A stretch of 64,000 nt of DNA from Vibrio atlanticus (GTDB taxonomy: Bacteria > Pseudomonadota > Gammaproteobacteria > Enterobacterales > Vibrionaceae): NCBI RefSeq assembly GCF_024347315.1, contig NZ_AP025460.1:2666001-2730000 (forward strand), in the 5' to 3' direction. Numbering within the stretch: the stretch's first letter is position 1; each line of letters opens with the position of its first letter. Under the pieces are notes generated by a model. That model was not told the origin of the DNA and did not search any database. It saw nothing but the letters and a program-made list of their open reading frames with translations. Made by a program: the position numbers and the translations under genes. Of the stretch, positions 18,631-27,147 are shown one piece after another.

Positions 18631-19998
18631 ATGATCACTCATATCAGCCCTGCCGGTAGCATGGATTTACTCTCTCAACTTGAAGTTGAGCGTCTTAAGA
18701 AAACCGCATCTAGTGATCTGTACCAGCTTTATCGTAACTGTACGTTAGCGGTACTCAACTCGGGTAGCCACACCGACAACTCCAAAGAGCTGCTCGATAA
18801 ATATCAATCGTTTGATGTTGAGGTCGTGCGCCGTGAGCGCGGGATCAAGCTTGAACTGAGCAACCCTCCAGAACATGCCTTTGTCGATGGTGAAATCATC
18901 AAGGGTATCCAAGAACACTTATTCTCAGTGTTGCGCGACATTGTCTATGTCAACATGCACCTTGCAGATAACCAAAGACTCAACCTAACCAATGCCACTC
19001 ATATTACCAACCTTGTATTTGGCATTTTGAGAAATGCAGGCGCACTTACGCCAGGTATCGAACCTAACCTGATCGTGTGCTGGGGTGGTCATTCAATTAA
19101 TGCCACTGAATACCAATACACTCGCGAAGTGGGGAATGAACTTGGCCTGCGTGAGCTGAATATCTGTACCGGTTGTGGACCGGGGGCAATGGAAGGGCCA
19201 ATGAAAGGGGCTGCCATTGGTCACGCTAAACAGCGCTATACCGACCACCGTTACTTAGGGCTAACTGAACCATCAATCATTGCGGCTGAGCCACCAAACC
19301 CGATAGTGAACGAACTGGTGATAATGCCAGATATCGAGAAGCGTCTTGAGGCATTCGTTCGTATGGCGCATGGCATCATTATTTTCCCCGGTGGTCCAGG
19401 CACGGCTGAGGAGCTGCTGTATATCTTAGGGATCATGATGCACCCAAATAACGTCGACCAACCCATGCCGATTGTTTTAACAGGCTCAAAAGAGAGTGAA
19501 GCTTACTTCCGTTCTATCGACAAGTTCATCGGCGAAACCTTAGGGCCTGATGCGCAAAAACACTATGAGATCGTAATTGATGACCCAGCACGCGCTGCGA
19601 AAATCATGAAGCAGGCAATGCCAGATGTACGCTCTCACCGTAAAGAGACTGGCGATGCCTACAGCTACAACTGGTCACTGCATATTGAACCTGAGTTCCA
19701 ACTGCCATTCGACCCTACGCATGAATCTATGGCGGCGCTTGATCTGCATATGGATCAGAAAACAGAAAGCCTTGCGGCTAATCTACGTAAAGCCTTCTCA
19801 GGAATTGTGGCAGGTAACGTCAAAGCTGAAGGTATTTTGGAGATAGAGGAACATGGCCCCTTCCTGATTGATGGCGACAAAGAGCTGATGACAAAAATGG
19901 ACCAGCTGCTGAATGACTTTGTTGAACAACATCGAATGAAACTGCCGGGCGGCACTGACTATGTACCTTGCTATAAAATTATGCCTAGCAGCGAATAA
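18631..19998 (+). CDS. ppnN: Pyrimidine/purine nucleotide 5'-monophosphate nucleosidase
   Basis: Cleaves nucleoside 5'-monophosphates to the base and ribose 5-phosphate. E. coli PpnN (formerly YgdH) is stimulated by (p)ppGpp. The 455-residue length matches. The central LOG/Rossmann-type domain shows the phosphate-binding motifs [14 protein letters not shown] and [16 protein letters not shown]. The extra N- and C-terminal domains of the PpnN family are both present. An AAGGAGG ribosome-binding site precedes the ATG. Confidence 0.94.
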   Translation: MITHISPAGSMDLLSQLEVERLKKTASSDLYQLYRNCTLAVLNSGSHTDNSKELLDKYQSFDVEVVRRERGIKLELSNPPEHAFVDGEIIKGIQEHLFSVLRDIVYVNMHLADNQRLNLTNATHITNLVFGILRNAGALTPGIEPNLIVCWGGHSINATEYQYTREVGNELGLRELNICTGCGPGAMEGPMKGAAIGHAKQRYTDHRYLGLTEPSIIAAEPPNPIVNELVIMPDIEKRLEAFVRMAHGIIIFPGGPGTAEELLYILGIMMHPNNVDQPMPIVLTGSKESEAYFRSIDKFIGETLGPDAQKHYEIVIDDPARAAKIMKQAMPDVRSHRKETGDAYSYNWSLHIEPEFQLPFDPTHESMAALDLHMDQKTESLAANLRKAFSGIVAGNVKAEGILEIEEHGPFLIDGDKELMTKMDQLLNDFVEQHRMKLPGGTDYVPCYKIMPSSE

Positions 19999-20092
19999 CA
20001 GCAAGTAACTGATAACAAGCCACAAGCATAAAGTTAAACAAGTCATGACGTTTACGTCACCAAAGTTTCAACTCACCAAGTGATACGTTACT

Positions 20093-20120
20093 ATAAGGGG
20101 CTAGCAGCCCCTTATTTATT
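20093..20120 (+). terminator. Hairpin downstream of ppnN
   Basis: A perfect stem ATAAGGGGCT / AGCCCCTTAT followed by TTATT. It lies 95 bases after the ppnN stop and 20 bases before the xni start, so it may reduce read-through into xni. Confidence 0.6.
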
Positions 20121-20139
20121 GCCTATTTAGTGGAAACTT

Positions 20140-20913
20140 ATGTCTATCCATCTTGTTATTATCGATGCCTTGAACCTCATCCGACGCGTGCACTCTGTTC
20201 AGCCGGACCCAACCGATATAGCAAGAACCATCACCACGACTGCTCGTACTCTTAATCGCATCCTAAACGAATCAAAGCCCACTCATATCATTGCGGTATT
20301 TGATCATCATTTACAAGATCGAGGTTGGCGCGCGGAAGTCCTTCCTGCTTATAAGCAAAACCGTAAGCCGATGCCAGAACCATTGATGAAAGGTCTCGAT
20401 GCGATTCAACAAGCTTGGTGGGAATTAGGTATTGATTCACTGCTCTCTGACGGCGATGAAGCGGATGATCTCGTCGCAACATTGGCAAAGAAAGTCGCTG
20501 ACCACGGAGAAACTGTCACTATCATTTCCACGGATAAGGGCTACTGCCAACTGTTGTCACCAACGCTTCAGATCCGTGATTATTTCCAACACCGTTGGTT
20601 AGATAAGCCCTTTATCGAAGCGGAATTTGGCGTAAAGCCAGAGCAACTGGCAGATTACTGGGGATTAACGGGCGTCAGCTCAAGCCAAGTCCCCGGAATT
20701 CCAGGTATAGGGCCAAAAGCAGCCAAAGAGATATTAACGACATACCCTGATATCGAAACAGCATTCCTAGCTGAAGACTTACCGAAAAAGTATCGTAAGA
20801 AATTCGATGAGCATATCGAGTCGGCTCGCGTATGTAAGCTCGTTTCTGCACTCAAAACAGACATCGATTTAGGTTTTAATCTGCAAGATATTCGCTACGA
20901 AGCTGTGTCTTAA
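20140..20913 (+). CDS. xni: Flap endonuclease Xni (exonuclease IX)
   Basis: A 257-residue protein of the 5'-nuclease (FEN/PIN) family related to the N-terminal domain of DNA polymerase I. Acidic residues for metal binding are visible in IIDALNLIRRVH, SDGDEADDLVATLA and STDKGYCQL. The helix-hairpin-helix region is VPGIPGIGPKAAKEIL. The family usually has only one metal cluster of the two found in Pol I-type nucleases. It would process branched DNA. Gene order ppnN-xni is as in E. coli. Confidence 0.93.
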   Translation: MSIHLVIIDALNLIRRVHSVQPDPTDIARTITTTARTLNRILNESKPTHIIAVFDHHLQDRGWRAEVLPAYKQNRKPMPEPLMKGLDAIQQAWWELGIDSLLSDGDEADDLVATLAKKVADHGETVTIISTDKGYCQLLSPTLQIRDYFQHRWLDKPFIEAEFGVKPEQLADYWGLTGVSSSQVPGIPGIGPKAAKEILTTYPDIETAFLAEDLPKKYRKKFDEHIESARVCKLVSALKTDIDLGFNLQDIRYEAVS

Positions 20914-21005
20914 TCCGACGTTACAAATTTAGTCATTAAAAGCTAACCGTTAGAAATAGATCGCTTATAAATCAACAAATTAGAAACTCAATCATTAGAA
21001 AGCAG

Positions 21006-21036
21006 AAAAGCCTTAGTCTGAACTAAGGCTTTTTTG
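21006..21036. terminator. Bidirectional terminator between xni and the TonB receptor
   Basis: A perfect 12-bp stem AAAAGCCTTAGT / ACTAAGGCTTTT with a 4-base loop and TTTTTTG on the plus side. On the minus side the stem begins with A's and ends in TTTTC, so it can serve both converging genes. Confidence 0.85.
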
Positions 21037-21114
21037 TTGTTTCATTTTAAGACGAAACATTGCACTTATACTGATAACTCTCTATTTCTAGAGTAACTTT
21101 CAGCTAAGAGCAGA

Positions 21115-23145
21115 TTAGAAGCTATAAGCGATAGAAGCTTTAAAGTTACGACCCGCTTCATAGCTGGTGTACTTTTCTGAACCCCAAGAGATACCAAAAC
21201 CAGTATGCTCAGCGTACTTCTTATCAAGCAGGTTATCGATACCAAGGTTCATCTCTAGGTCTTTAGCAAACGTCGGTGTGTAAGCCGCCCAAATGTTGTG
21301 CGTTGCGAAGCCTGAGCGTTTGATCTCTTTGCCTTTTTCGTTCTCGTAATCGTTCCCCGGAACAAAGCGTGAGTCCCAACCAAACACAAATTCATTGTTT
21401 AGGCTGTAGTTAAAACCGGCCTTAAAGTTATGAATACCGGTTTTATTCATGTGGCTTGTCTTGCCATTTTTCAGGCTCTTTTGCTCGCCATCAGAGTAAG
21501 AGTGGTTAGCGTAAACACTTAACGCGTCTAACTGATAGCTCAATACAGTCTCTACACCCCAAACTTCAACATCATACTTATTCGATAATGTTGCGTTGTT
21601 CTTAGTTGGGTGCATTTGGTTATCAAGGTCGTAGGTATAAGCCGTGAAACCTAGAATCGCGTAATCAGCCGCAAGCAAACGTGTTAGCTCGTAATCAAAG
21701 CCCGCTTCGTAGTTATTACCCGTCATCGCCTTAGTATCAGACTGCTTAACTTTGCTTGGTGCTTTCATCGTTAGCGTTTCTGGTAGTGACGCGCCTTTAA
21801 ACAGACGACCGTAACCCACACGAAGTTTTAGGTTTTCCGTTGTTTGGTATTCACCTTTGAACTTTGGAGATAGCTGATCAAACTCGCCCTTATACACGCC
21901 ACCCAGTTTATGAACGTCGTAACGAAGACCTGTTGTCAGACGGAAATCGCTGAATTCGTACATATCTTGTAGATACAGACCGTAAGCCGTCACCGTACCA
22001 CCATCCATGCTGTACTTCTCAGTTTGGCCTTGCTTAGTACCGCTTAGATATACGCCTTCACCAGCATCAATCCATTGCTTGGCTTTGTAGCCCTCAAGAC
22101 CAAAAGTAAGCTCATGCTCACCAACCCAAGAAACGTTACGAATGTCACCACCAATGGTTGTTACATTGTATTCACGCTTAGGGTAAGACATTTTGCCATC
22201 TTTGAACCATTTACCTGCCGGTGTTTTGCCCCAAGCGGTGCCTTCAAGAGCATCACGATCCATGTATTGACGGTTGTAGTAAACATTACTTTTCAGACGA
22301 ACTAGATCACTACCTGCATCGTATTCGTGCTGTAGCGTCACTGTATCGCGATTAAGCGAATGATAGTCGTGTCTATCGTCAGCATACAGAGCACCCGCCT
22401 TTTCGCCAGAAAGCTGACGCGTACCACCATCACTGTATCGGTTGAAAGTCAGTTTAAATTCATTGGCATCATTAGGAATGAAAACAACTTTGGCCAAACC
22501 CGACTTAAGCTCCCCCTGCTTAGAGGTTACCGCTTCTTGATCAGGAATGTGCAGATCGCCATCTTCTGAATAGTTCGCAATGCCCATGAACTGTAGCTTG
22601 TCGTTCACTTTTGCATACACAGCAACGTTGGTTGCAAAACGCTCATAAGCTGTTTGATAGCTTGTTTTTACTCGAGCACCAACGCTTTCACCCGGCTTAA
22701 GAAGATCGCTTGGGTCTTTCGTTTCGTAGCTAAATGAACCATTGATAGCACCAGAACCTGACAGTGCAGAGTTACCACCTAATTCAATTTCAGCTCTTTT
22801 TAGCATTGCAGGATCAATCGCTTGGTCACCAGAGTGGTGGAAAAGCTGACCTTCTTGTCGCGCACCATCAATAGTCACTACGGCAAATTTGTCTTCCATA
22901 CCACGTACAAATACTTTGCGAGAGTAACGTGCGTTCCCGTCAACCGTAACGCTAGGCATAGTATTCAAAACATCTTTGATGTCTGATGCTTGCTTCTTTT
23001 CCAGTGTGTCAGAGTTGATTTCAGTCTGAATCAATTGGTCAAGGGCAGAACCGATAACGACTACGGTTTCTGGTTCGTCGGCAGCAAATGCTGTAAATGA
23101 GGTTAAGGCAACCGTAACGGCTACTGATAATGCTTTAAGTTTCAT
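21115..23145 (-). CDS. TonB-dependent outer-membrane receptor
   Basis: A 676-residue outer-membrane protein. It has a signal peptide (cleavage after about Ala21), a TonB-box-like ETVVVIG near the mature start, a plug domain (about residues 40-150, with IKDVLNTMPSVTV and RGMEDKFAVVTIDGARQ), and a beta-barrel ending in the terminal phenylalanine of the SIAYSF sequence. It probably takes up an iron compound (siderophore or haem), because a Fur-like box lies in its promoter region. The haem-receptor FRAP/NPNL motifs are not clearly present, so I leave the substrate open. No transporter genes adjoin it. Confidence 0.88.
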   Translation of the reverse strand: MKLKALSVAVTVALTSFTAFAADEPETVVVIGSALDQLIQTEINSDTLEKKQASDIKDVLNTMPSVTVDGNARYSRKVFVRGMEDKFAVVTIDGARQEGQLFHHSGDQAIDPAMLKRAEIELGGNSALSGSGAINGSFSYETKDPSDLLKPGESVGARVKTSYQTAYERFATNVAVYAKVNDKLQFMGIANYSEDGDLHIPDQEAVTSKQGELKSGLAKVVFIPNDANEFKLTFNRYSDGGTRQLSGEKAGALYADDRHDYHSLNRDTVTLQHEYDAGSDLVRLKSNVYYNRQYMDRDALEGTAWGKTPAGKWFKDGKMSYPKREYNVTTIGGDIRNVSWVGEHELTFGLEGYKAKQWIDAGEGVYLSGTKQGQTEKYSMDGGTVTAYGLYLQDMYEFSDFRLTTGLRYDVHKLGGVYKGEFDQLSPKFKGEYQTTENLKLRVGYGRLFKGASLPETLTMKAPSKVKQSDTKAMTGNNYEAGFDYELTRLLAADYAILGFTAYTYDLDNQMHPTKNNATLSNKYDVEVWGVETVLSYQLDALSVYANHSYSDGEQKSLKNGKTSHMNKTGIHNFKAGFNYSLNNEFVFGWDSRFVPGNDYENEKGKEIKRSGFATHNIWAAYTPTFAKDLEMNLGIDNLLDKKYAEHTGFGISWGSEKYTSYEAGRNFKASIAYSF

Positions 23146-23215
23146 AATGCGACTTATATTTTATAGATTTAAGTAAAAGTGCACGAATAATACATGACAC
23201 TAATAACAATGTTAA

Positions 23216-23230
23216 TAGTAATAGTTATCA
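23216..23230 (-). promoter_or_regulatory. Fur-like box upstream of the TonB receptor
   Basis: On the minus strand the sequence TGATAACTATTACTA matches the 15-base Fur core TGATAATnATTATCA at 11 of the 14 defined positions. It lies 70 bases upstream of the receptor start, and is also upstream of a TATAAT on the plus strand (23260-23265). Iron repression is inferred. Confidence 0.55.
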
Positions 23231-23271
23231 TTTACATTCTTTACTTACATTTACTTACTTATAATAAAATA

Positions 23272-23383
23272 CAATTTGATTAGGATGTTCTTGCTGTAAT
23301 TTACTGCTGAATTTTAAATAAACCCTTCTTCGTTTCATCGCTGAACTAGGTAGCCGTAAGTATCGATAGCTTACGGCTTTTTT
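23272..23383 (+). ncRNA. Candidate small RNA divergent from the TonB receptor
   Basis: A plus-strand terminator (stem GCCGTAAG / CTTACGGC then TTTTTTG, 23353-23383) has no plus-strand gene before it; the only gene upstream runs the other way. A perfect TATAAT lies at 23260-23265, with a weak -35, so a transcript of about 110 bases would start near 23272. It has no open frame of note. I do not recognise it as RyhB or another named small RNA. The neighbouring Fur-like box suggests possible iron control. It remains a prediction. Confidence 0.35.
23353..23383 (+). terminator. Orphan plus-strand terminator
   Basis: Stem GCCGTAAG / CTTACGGC with an 9-base loop and TTTTTT. It has no annotated gene upstream on its strand and supports the candidate small RNA. 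Confidence 0.7.
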
Positions 23384-23618
23384 GTCTCATATTGACACTA
23401 ATAGTCGACAATTCGACGACTATCAACCAAGTTGAATTAGTCACATTTACACTTAAATATGACTAAAAACGCATATAGACCAACCTTTCTAAACTACCCA
23501 TACGAAGCGATAATCAAGCTCATAAACAAACTTCAGATATAAAAAATGCCCCTTAAAGGATAACACTGATCATTTAAGCATTTTCCTGATCAGTTGAACG
23601 ATCCTACAGATGGTTAAC

Positions 23619-23655
23619 AATACCCTTAAGCACTTTTGTTTAAGGGTATTTTTTT
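23619..23655 (+). terminator. Hairpin and T-run directly before the IS4 transposase start
   Basis: Perfect 11-bp stem AATACCCTTAA / TTAAGGGTATT followed by seven T's, the last touching the ATG at 23656. It has the form of an intrinsic terminator and leaves no Shine-Dalgarno before the start. It probably shields the transposase from outside transcription. Confidence 0.7.
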
Positions 23656-24993
23656 ATGCTGTCACACTGGTTAATCGATGTTGACGATTTTGCTAATCCA
23701 GAATCTCTTTCTTTGTTCCAAAAAGACCTTCCGCTAGATTGGATAAACCAAGCTTTATCTGAAACGAACAAAGCGAGCATGCGCCGTAGAAAGTTACCTG
23801 CCGAACTTGTTGTATGGTTAGTCGTTGGTATTGGTCTATATCGAGATAGACCGATTACTGATGTACTCGATAAACTCGACCTCAAATTGTCTAATTCATT
23901 GGGTGAAACAATTGCACCTAGTGCAATTCCTCAGGCAAGAAAACGCCTCACCGCTAAGCCTTTAAAGTCATTATTCTCAATCACAGCAAAGCACTGGACA
24001 CAGTCGGAAGATGCGGGTGATAAATGGAATGGTTTGAGCCTATTTTCAATCGATGGCACACAGTTTAGAACTCACGACAATCCAAGCTTAGCTGAGCATT
24101 ATCAATATGTTTACTACCGAAAAGACAGGCACACTGAATATCCAATCGTTCGAATGTGCGCACTCACATCACTACGGAGTCGACTTATTCATGATGTGGC
24201 TTTTGGGGAAAGTTCTAAAGGTGAAATCAGCTATGCAAAAGATTTAATTTCATCAGCAGTCCCGAATTCATTGACCATTTTTGACCGTTGCTACTTGAGC
24301 GCAGAACTTATGCTTAACTGGCAACAAGAGCATGGGACAAGTCACTGGATGACGCCAATAAAGTCGAATGTGAAATATGAAACCATCGAGCAACTCGATG
24401 ATGATGGGCGAGATCTGATTGTAGAGATGAAAGTCTCTCCACAAGCTAGAAAGCAAGACCCGAGCCTCCCGGAAACGTGGAAAGCTAGGCTGGCTCTATA
24501 CCCCGATGATGGTGAACAACAACCCAATCATATACAAGGGCTGCTGACTTCTCTAACAGATAGAAAATACAGTTTAAAATCATTATTAGATGTGTACTTC
24601 GAAAGGTGGGAAATCGAGAATAGTTATGGCGAGATTAAGCATGACATGCTTGACGATGAAATTCTGCTCCGCAGTCAATCTGTAGAGGGTGTAGAGCAAG
24701 AGATATGGGGTATCCTTATCGCGTATAACTTAATCCGCCTGGAGATTAGCCGAATAGCAAAAGAGGCTGAAGTCTCACCACTTAGGATAAGCTTTACGAT
24801 GGCACTTCGAGATATTCAAGATGAGCTAATGTGGTGTGCTATCGCCTCCCCAGGTTCGGTTCCCAAAAAGCTGCGAGCTATGAGAGAGCGAGTGAAACGT
24901 TATATTTTGCCCGAAAAACAAAAACGGCCCAAAGATAGGACCGTTCGTTTTAGTAAGACTCGCTACACTGTGCGATCTAAACACCTTAAATGA
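23656..24993 (+). CDS. IS4 family transposase
   Basis: A 445-residue DDE transposase, apparently full length. The catalytic residues are in FSIDGTQFR (first Asp), TIFDRCYLSAEL (second Asp) and the IS4 signature Y-(2)-R-(3)-E-(6)-K, which reads YFERWEIENSYGEIK. The N-terminal DNA-binding part (about 1-120) carries the RRRKLPAELVVWLVVGIGL segment typical of the family. The start codon follows directly on a terminator-like hairpin and has no ribosome-binding site, which suggests very low translation. No frameshift was seen. Confidence 0.93.
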   Translation: MLSHWLIDVDDFANPESLSLFQKDLPLDWINQALSETNKASMRRRKLPAELVVWLVVGIGLYRDRPITDVLDKLDLKLSNSLGETIAPSAIPQARKRLTAKPLKSLFSITAKHWTQSEDAGDKWNGLSLFSIDGTQFRTHDNPSLAEHYQYVYYRKDRHTEYPIVRMCALTSLRSRLIHDVAFGESSKGEISYAKDLISSAVPNSLTIFDRCYLSAELMLNWQQEHGTSHWMTPIKSNVKYETIEQLDDDGRDLIVEMKVSPQARKQDPSLPETWKARLALYPDDGEQQPNHIQGLLTSLTDRKYSLKSLLDVYFERWEIENSYGEIKHDMLDDEILLRSQSVEGVEQEIWGILIAYNLIRLEISRIAKEAEVSPLRISFTMALRDIQDELMWCAIASPGSVPKKLRAMRERVKRYILPEKQKRPKDRTVRFSKTRYTVRSKHLK

Positions 24994-25047
24994 TAGGTGT
25001 TGCCTTAAAGGAGCATTTTCTTTATCACTGACACACTAATGTAAATA

Positions 25048-26139
25048 TTAGTACGGTGAGATATTCGAAAGCGACTGAATATGAACCGTGATCTCTTCGC
25101 GATCGTGGTAAAGGTGCTTCGCCTGCATCTTGAATTTAACTTTGTTATCAATCAGGAACTGTTTCAGGTTCTCGATATCCTGCAGTACTTCATCGTAACG
25201 GCCTTTCATTGGCAGTTTAAGGTTGAACAATGCTTCTTTCGCCCAGCCTTTGATGATCCACTCACCCATTAAGTGAGCAACACGAGCTGGCTTCTCAACC
25301 ATGTCACAGATAATCCAAGTAACGTTCTTACGGTCAGGTTCAAATTTAAAGCCATCTACCATATGGTGCTTGATTTGACCCGTTTCCATTAGGCTGTCCG
25401 CCATCATGCCGTTGTCAACACAGTGAACGAACATAGAACGCTTAACCAGTTGGTAAGTCCAACCACCTGGACACGCACCTAAATCTACGCCCCACATACC
25501 AGGAGCAAGACGCTCATCCCACTCATCACGAGGGATGAATACGTGGAACGCTTCTTCTAGCTTCAATGTAGAACGGCTTGGCGCATCTGATGGGAACTTC
25601 AAACGAGGAATGCCCATAAAGAACTGTGAGTTATTGGTTGGGTAAGAGTAACCCACCAAGCAATGACCCGGAGCGATAAAACATAAGTGAAGCACAGGCT
25701 TCTTAACATTGTCTTTCGCTGTCATCAGACCTTTACCACGCATAGCTTGACGCATTGGCACGGTAAACTTACGGCAGAACTTCAAAAGCTCTTTCGCTTC
25801 ATTGGTGTCTGGCGTTTCAATACGGATATCGCCACAACGTGGGAAACCTTCTTTCTCAGAAAGCGCCTCAAGAATTGGAGAGATACGATCATCAGTCGGC
25901 AGATCTTTGATTTCAGTGGCTACCGCGATCATTTGACGAGCAAAGATCAGCGATTGGAAGTCGATCTCTTTAACCAATTTATCGGCTTCGCCTGCTTGAT
26001 AACATTCAAACAATACAAAGCCTGTATTGTTCTTTAAGCGAGGAAAACCAAACACTTCCAGTTGTGTTGCCTTGTCTTGAATTTCGCCAGCACATTCTTT
26101 TTCAAAACCAGAGCGACAATAAAGTAGTACGTGTTTCAC
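25048..26139 (-). CDS. rlmM: 23S rRNA (cytidine(2498)-2'-O)-methyltransferase RlmM
   Basis: Methylates the 2'-hydroxyl of C2498 in 23S rRNA using S-adenosylmethionine. An N-terminal THUMP-like part is followed by a Rossmann methyltransferase domain with [18 protein letters not shown] and the catalytic lysine in [11 protein letters not shown]. The frame extends to 26235, but I choose the GTG at 26139: it has AGAGGT 6 bases upstream, gives the family start ([16 protein letters not shown]), and overlaps the DUF423 stop as GTGA. Last gene of the gcvA operon. An IS4-family element lies just beyond its stop, so its original terminator may have been displaced. Confidence 0.95.
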   Translation of the reverse strand: MKHVLLYCRSGFEKECAGEIQDKATQLEVFGFPRLKNNTGFVLFECYQAGEADKLVKEIDFQSLIFARQMIAVATEIKDLPTDDRISPILEALSEKEGFPRCGDIRIETPDTNEAKELLKFCRKFTVPMRQAMRGKGLMTAKDNVKKPVLHLCFIAPGHCLVGYSYPTNNSQFFMGIPRLKFPSDAPSRSTLKLEEAFHVFIPRDEWDERLAPGMWGVDLGACPGGWTYQLVKRSMFVHCVDNGMMADSLMETGQIKHHMVDGFKFEPDRKNVTWIICDMVEKPARVAHLMGEWIIKGWAKEALFNLKLPMKGRYDEVLQDIENLKQFLIDNKVKFKMQAKHLYHDREEITVHIQSLSNISPY

Positions 26140-26534
26140 TGAGTTACCTCTTTTATATTCAAAGCAGCGAAGGAGAAGACTCCCCAACCAATGATAAATA
26201 GTAGACCACCAAACGGAGTGATAGGGCCGAACCATTTTATTCCTGTCAGTGCCAAGCCATAAAGGCTGCCACTAAAACAAAGGATGCCGATGATAAAGCA
26301 AATTGCCGCAATGAAAAAATATTTTTGTGATTTAGCGCCAAGTTTCATCTGCAGTAGAGCGCCACACGCCAATATCGCCAAAGTATGGATAAACTGATAC
26401 TGAACACCCGTCTCAAACACGCCTAACAGATACTCAGGTAAAATAGCTTTCAACCCGTGAGCCGCGAAGGCACCAAGCATCACAGCAATCGCGCCAGAGA
26501 TACCTGCAAACGTGAGTAAATACTTACTTCTCAT
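26136..26534 (-). CDS. ygdD: DUF423 family membrane protein (YgdD-like)
   Basis: A 132-residue inner-membrane protein with four predicted helices. The segments GAFAAHGLK and [13 protein letters not shown] match DUF423/YgdD, whose function is unknown. The frame is open to 26570, but AGAGGT lies 6 bases before the ATG at 26534, which gives [11 protein letters not shown]. The start overlaps the hydrolase gene by 11 bases and the stop overlaps the rlmM start. Gene order gcvA-ygdD-rlmM is as in E. coli, apart from the inserted hydrolase. Confidence 0.88.
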   Translation of the reverse strand: MRSKYLLTFAGISGAIAVMLGAFAAHGLKAILPEYLLGVFETGVQYQFIHTLAILACGALLQMKLGAKSQKYFFIAAICFIIGILCFSGSLYGLALTGIKWFGPITPFGGLLFIIGWGVFSFAALNIKEVTQ

Positions 26535-27147
26535 CGAGTACCTCTTTGATAAACGCCGACAGCTTCTCAACCGTTAAGGCAATATTCTGCTGCTCTGTGT
26601 AACCAGAACTCTTACGAGGCTTAAAGCTGTGATCACCGTCTGGGATAAATTCAACACGAATAGAATCCGACAGGGCGAAATCGGTAAACTCTTCACGCTT
26701 ACCAAAGGTATCGCGCTCACCCTGCAAAATAAGACATGGCTTTTGTAACTCAGCTAAGTGCTCACCTTTGTACTTCTCTGGCTTACCTGGAGGGTGGAAA
26801 GGAAAGCCTAAACAGGCCATCGCTGCCACCTTATCAACTTCAGACAAATGGCTCGCCATACGCCCTCCCATCGATTTTCCGCCAATCACAAGCTTATCGG
26901 CATCGCACTGCTCAATGATGTCTTGGTAAGCTTCAAGCAGCTTAGGGGCTCTGTCAGGTGGACGACGCTTGCCATCTTCAGCACGTTTAACCATGTAAGG
27001 GAAATTAAAACGAATCACTCGTATCCCTTTAAAGGCTAACCCTTTTGCCACCAACTGCATGAATTCATGATCCATACCTGCGCCAGCACCATGTGCAAAG
27101 ACAAAGGTGATTGGATTGTTTTCACCATCAATGATGACGTTATTCAT
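26524..27147 (-). CDS. Alpha/beta hydrolase family protein
   Basis: A 207-residue cytoplasmic protein with an alpha/beta-hydrolase fold. The oxyanion segment is FAHGAGAGMDHEF, the nucleophile elbow GKSMGG has the catalytic Ser, and Asp (GERDTFG) and His (DGDHSFK) complete the triad. It matches the family often annotated as alpha/beta-hydrolase or dienelactone-hydrolase-like (KANL3/Tex30-like); the substrate is unknown. I choose the ATG at 27147 (AGAGGA 8 bases upstream) rather than 27255. It overlaps gcvA by 8 bases and the DUF423 gene by 11, so four genes are nested tightly. Confidence 0.88.
   Translation of the reverse strand: MNNVIIDGENNPITFVFAHGAGAGMDHEFMQLVAKGLAFKGIRVIRFNFPYMVKRAEDGKRRPPDRAPKLLEAYQDIIEQCDADKLVIGGKSMGGRMASHLSEVDKVAAMACLGFPFHPPGKPEKYKGEHLAELQKPCLILQGERDTFGKREEFTDFALSDSIRVEFIPDGDHSFKPRKSSGYTEQQNIALTVEKLSAFIKEVLDEK

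Larger units (their letters stand above)
23543..25019 (+). mobile_element. IS4-family insertion sequence
   Basis: An element of about 1,477 bp with one transposase gene. The ends form imperfect inverted repeats of about 35 bp: left AAAATGCCCCTTAAAGG (from 23543) and right, read inward, AAAATGCTCCTTTAAGG (from 25019), continuing as ACAC-ATCATTTAAG in both. The left end also has ATCAGTTGA-CGATCC, reminiscent of the end of IS4 itself. I see no target-site duplication in the flanks. It sits between the TonB receptor promoter region and the end of rlmM, 28 bases past the rlmM stop. Confidence 0.85.

Noticed and set aside
21115..23145. Naming the TonB receptor as a haem receptor (HutA/HutR)
   Set aside because: The plug region has a receptor-like pattern, but the FRAP/NPNL-type motifs are not clear and no haem transport genes adjoin it. 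The substrate is left open.
26140..26235. N-terminal extension of RlmM to an upstream start
   Set aside because: The extra 32 residues overlap the DUF423 gene and are not part of the family. The GTG at 26139 has a good ribosome-binding site.
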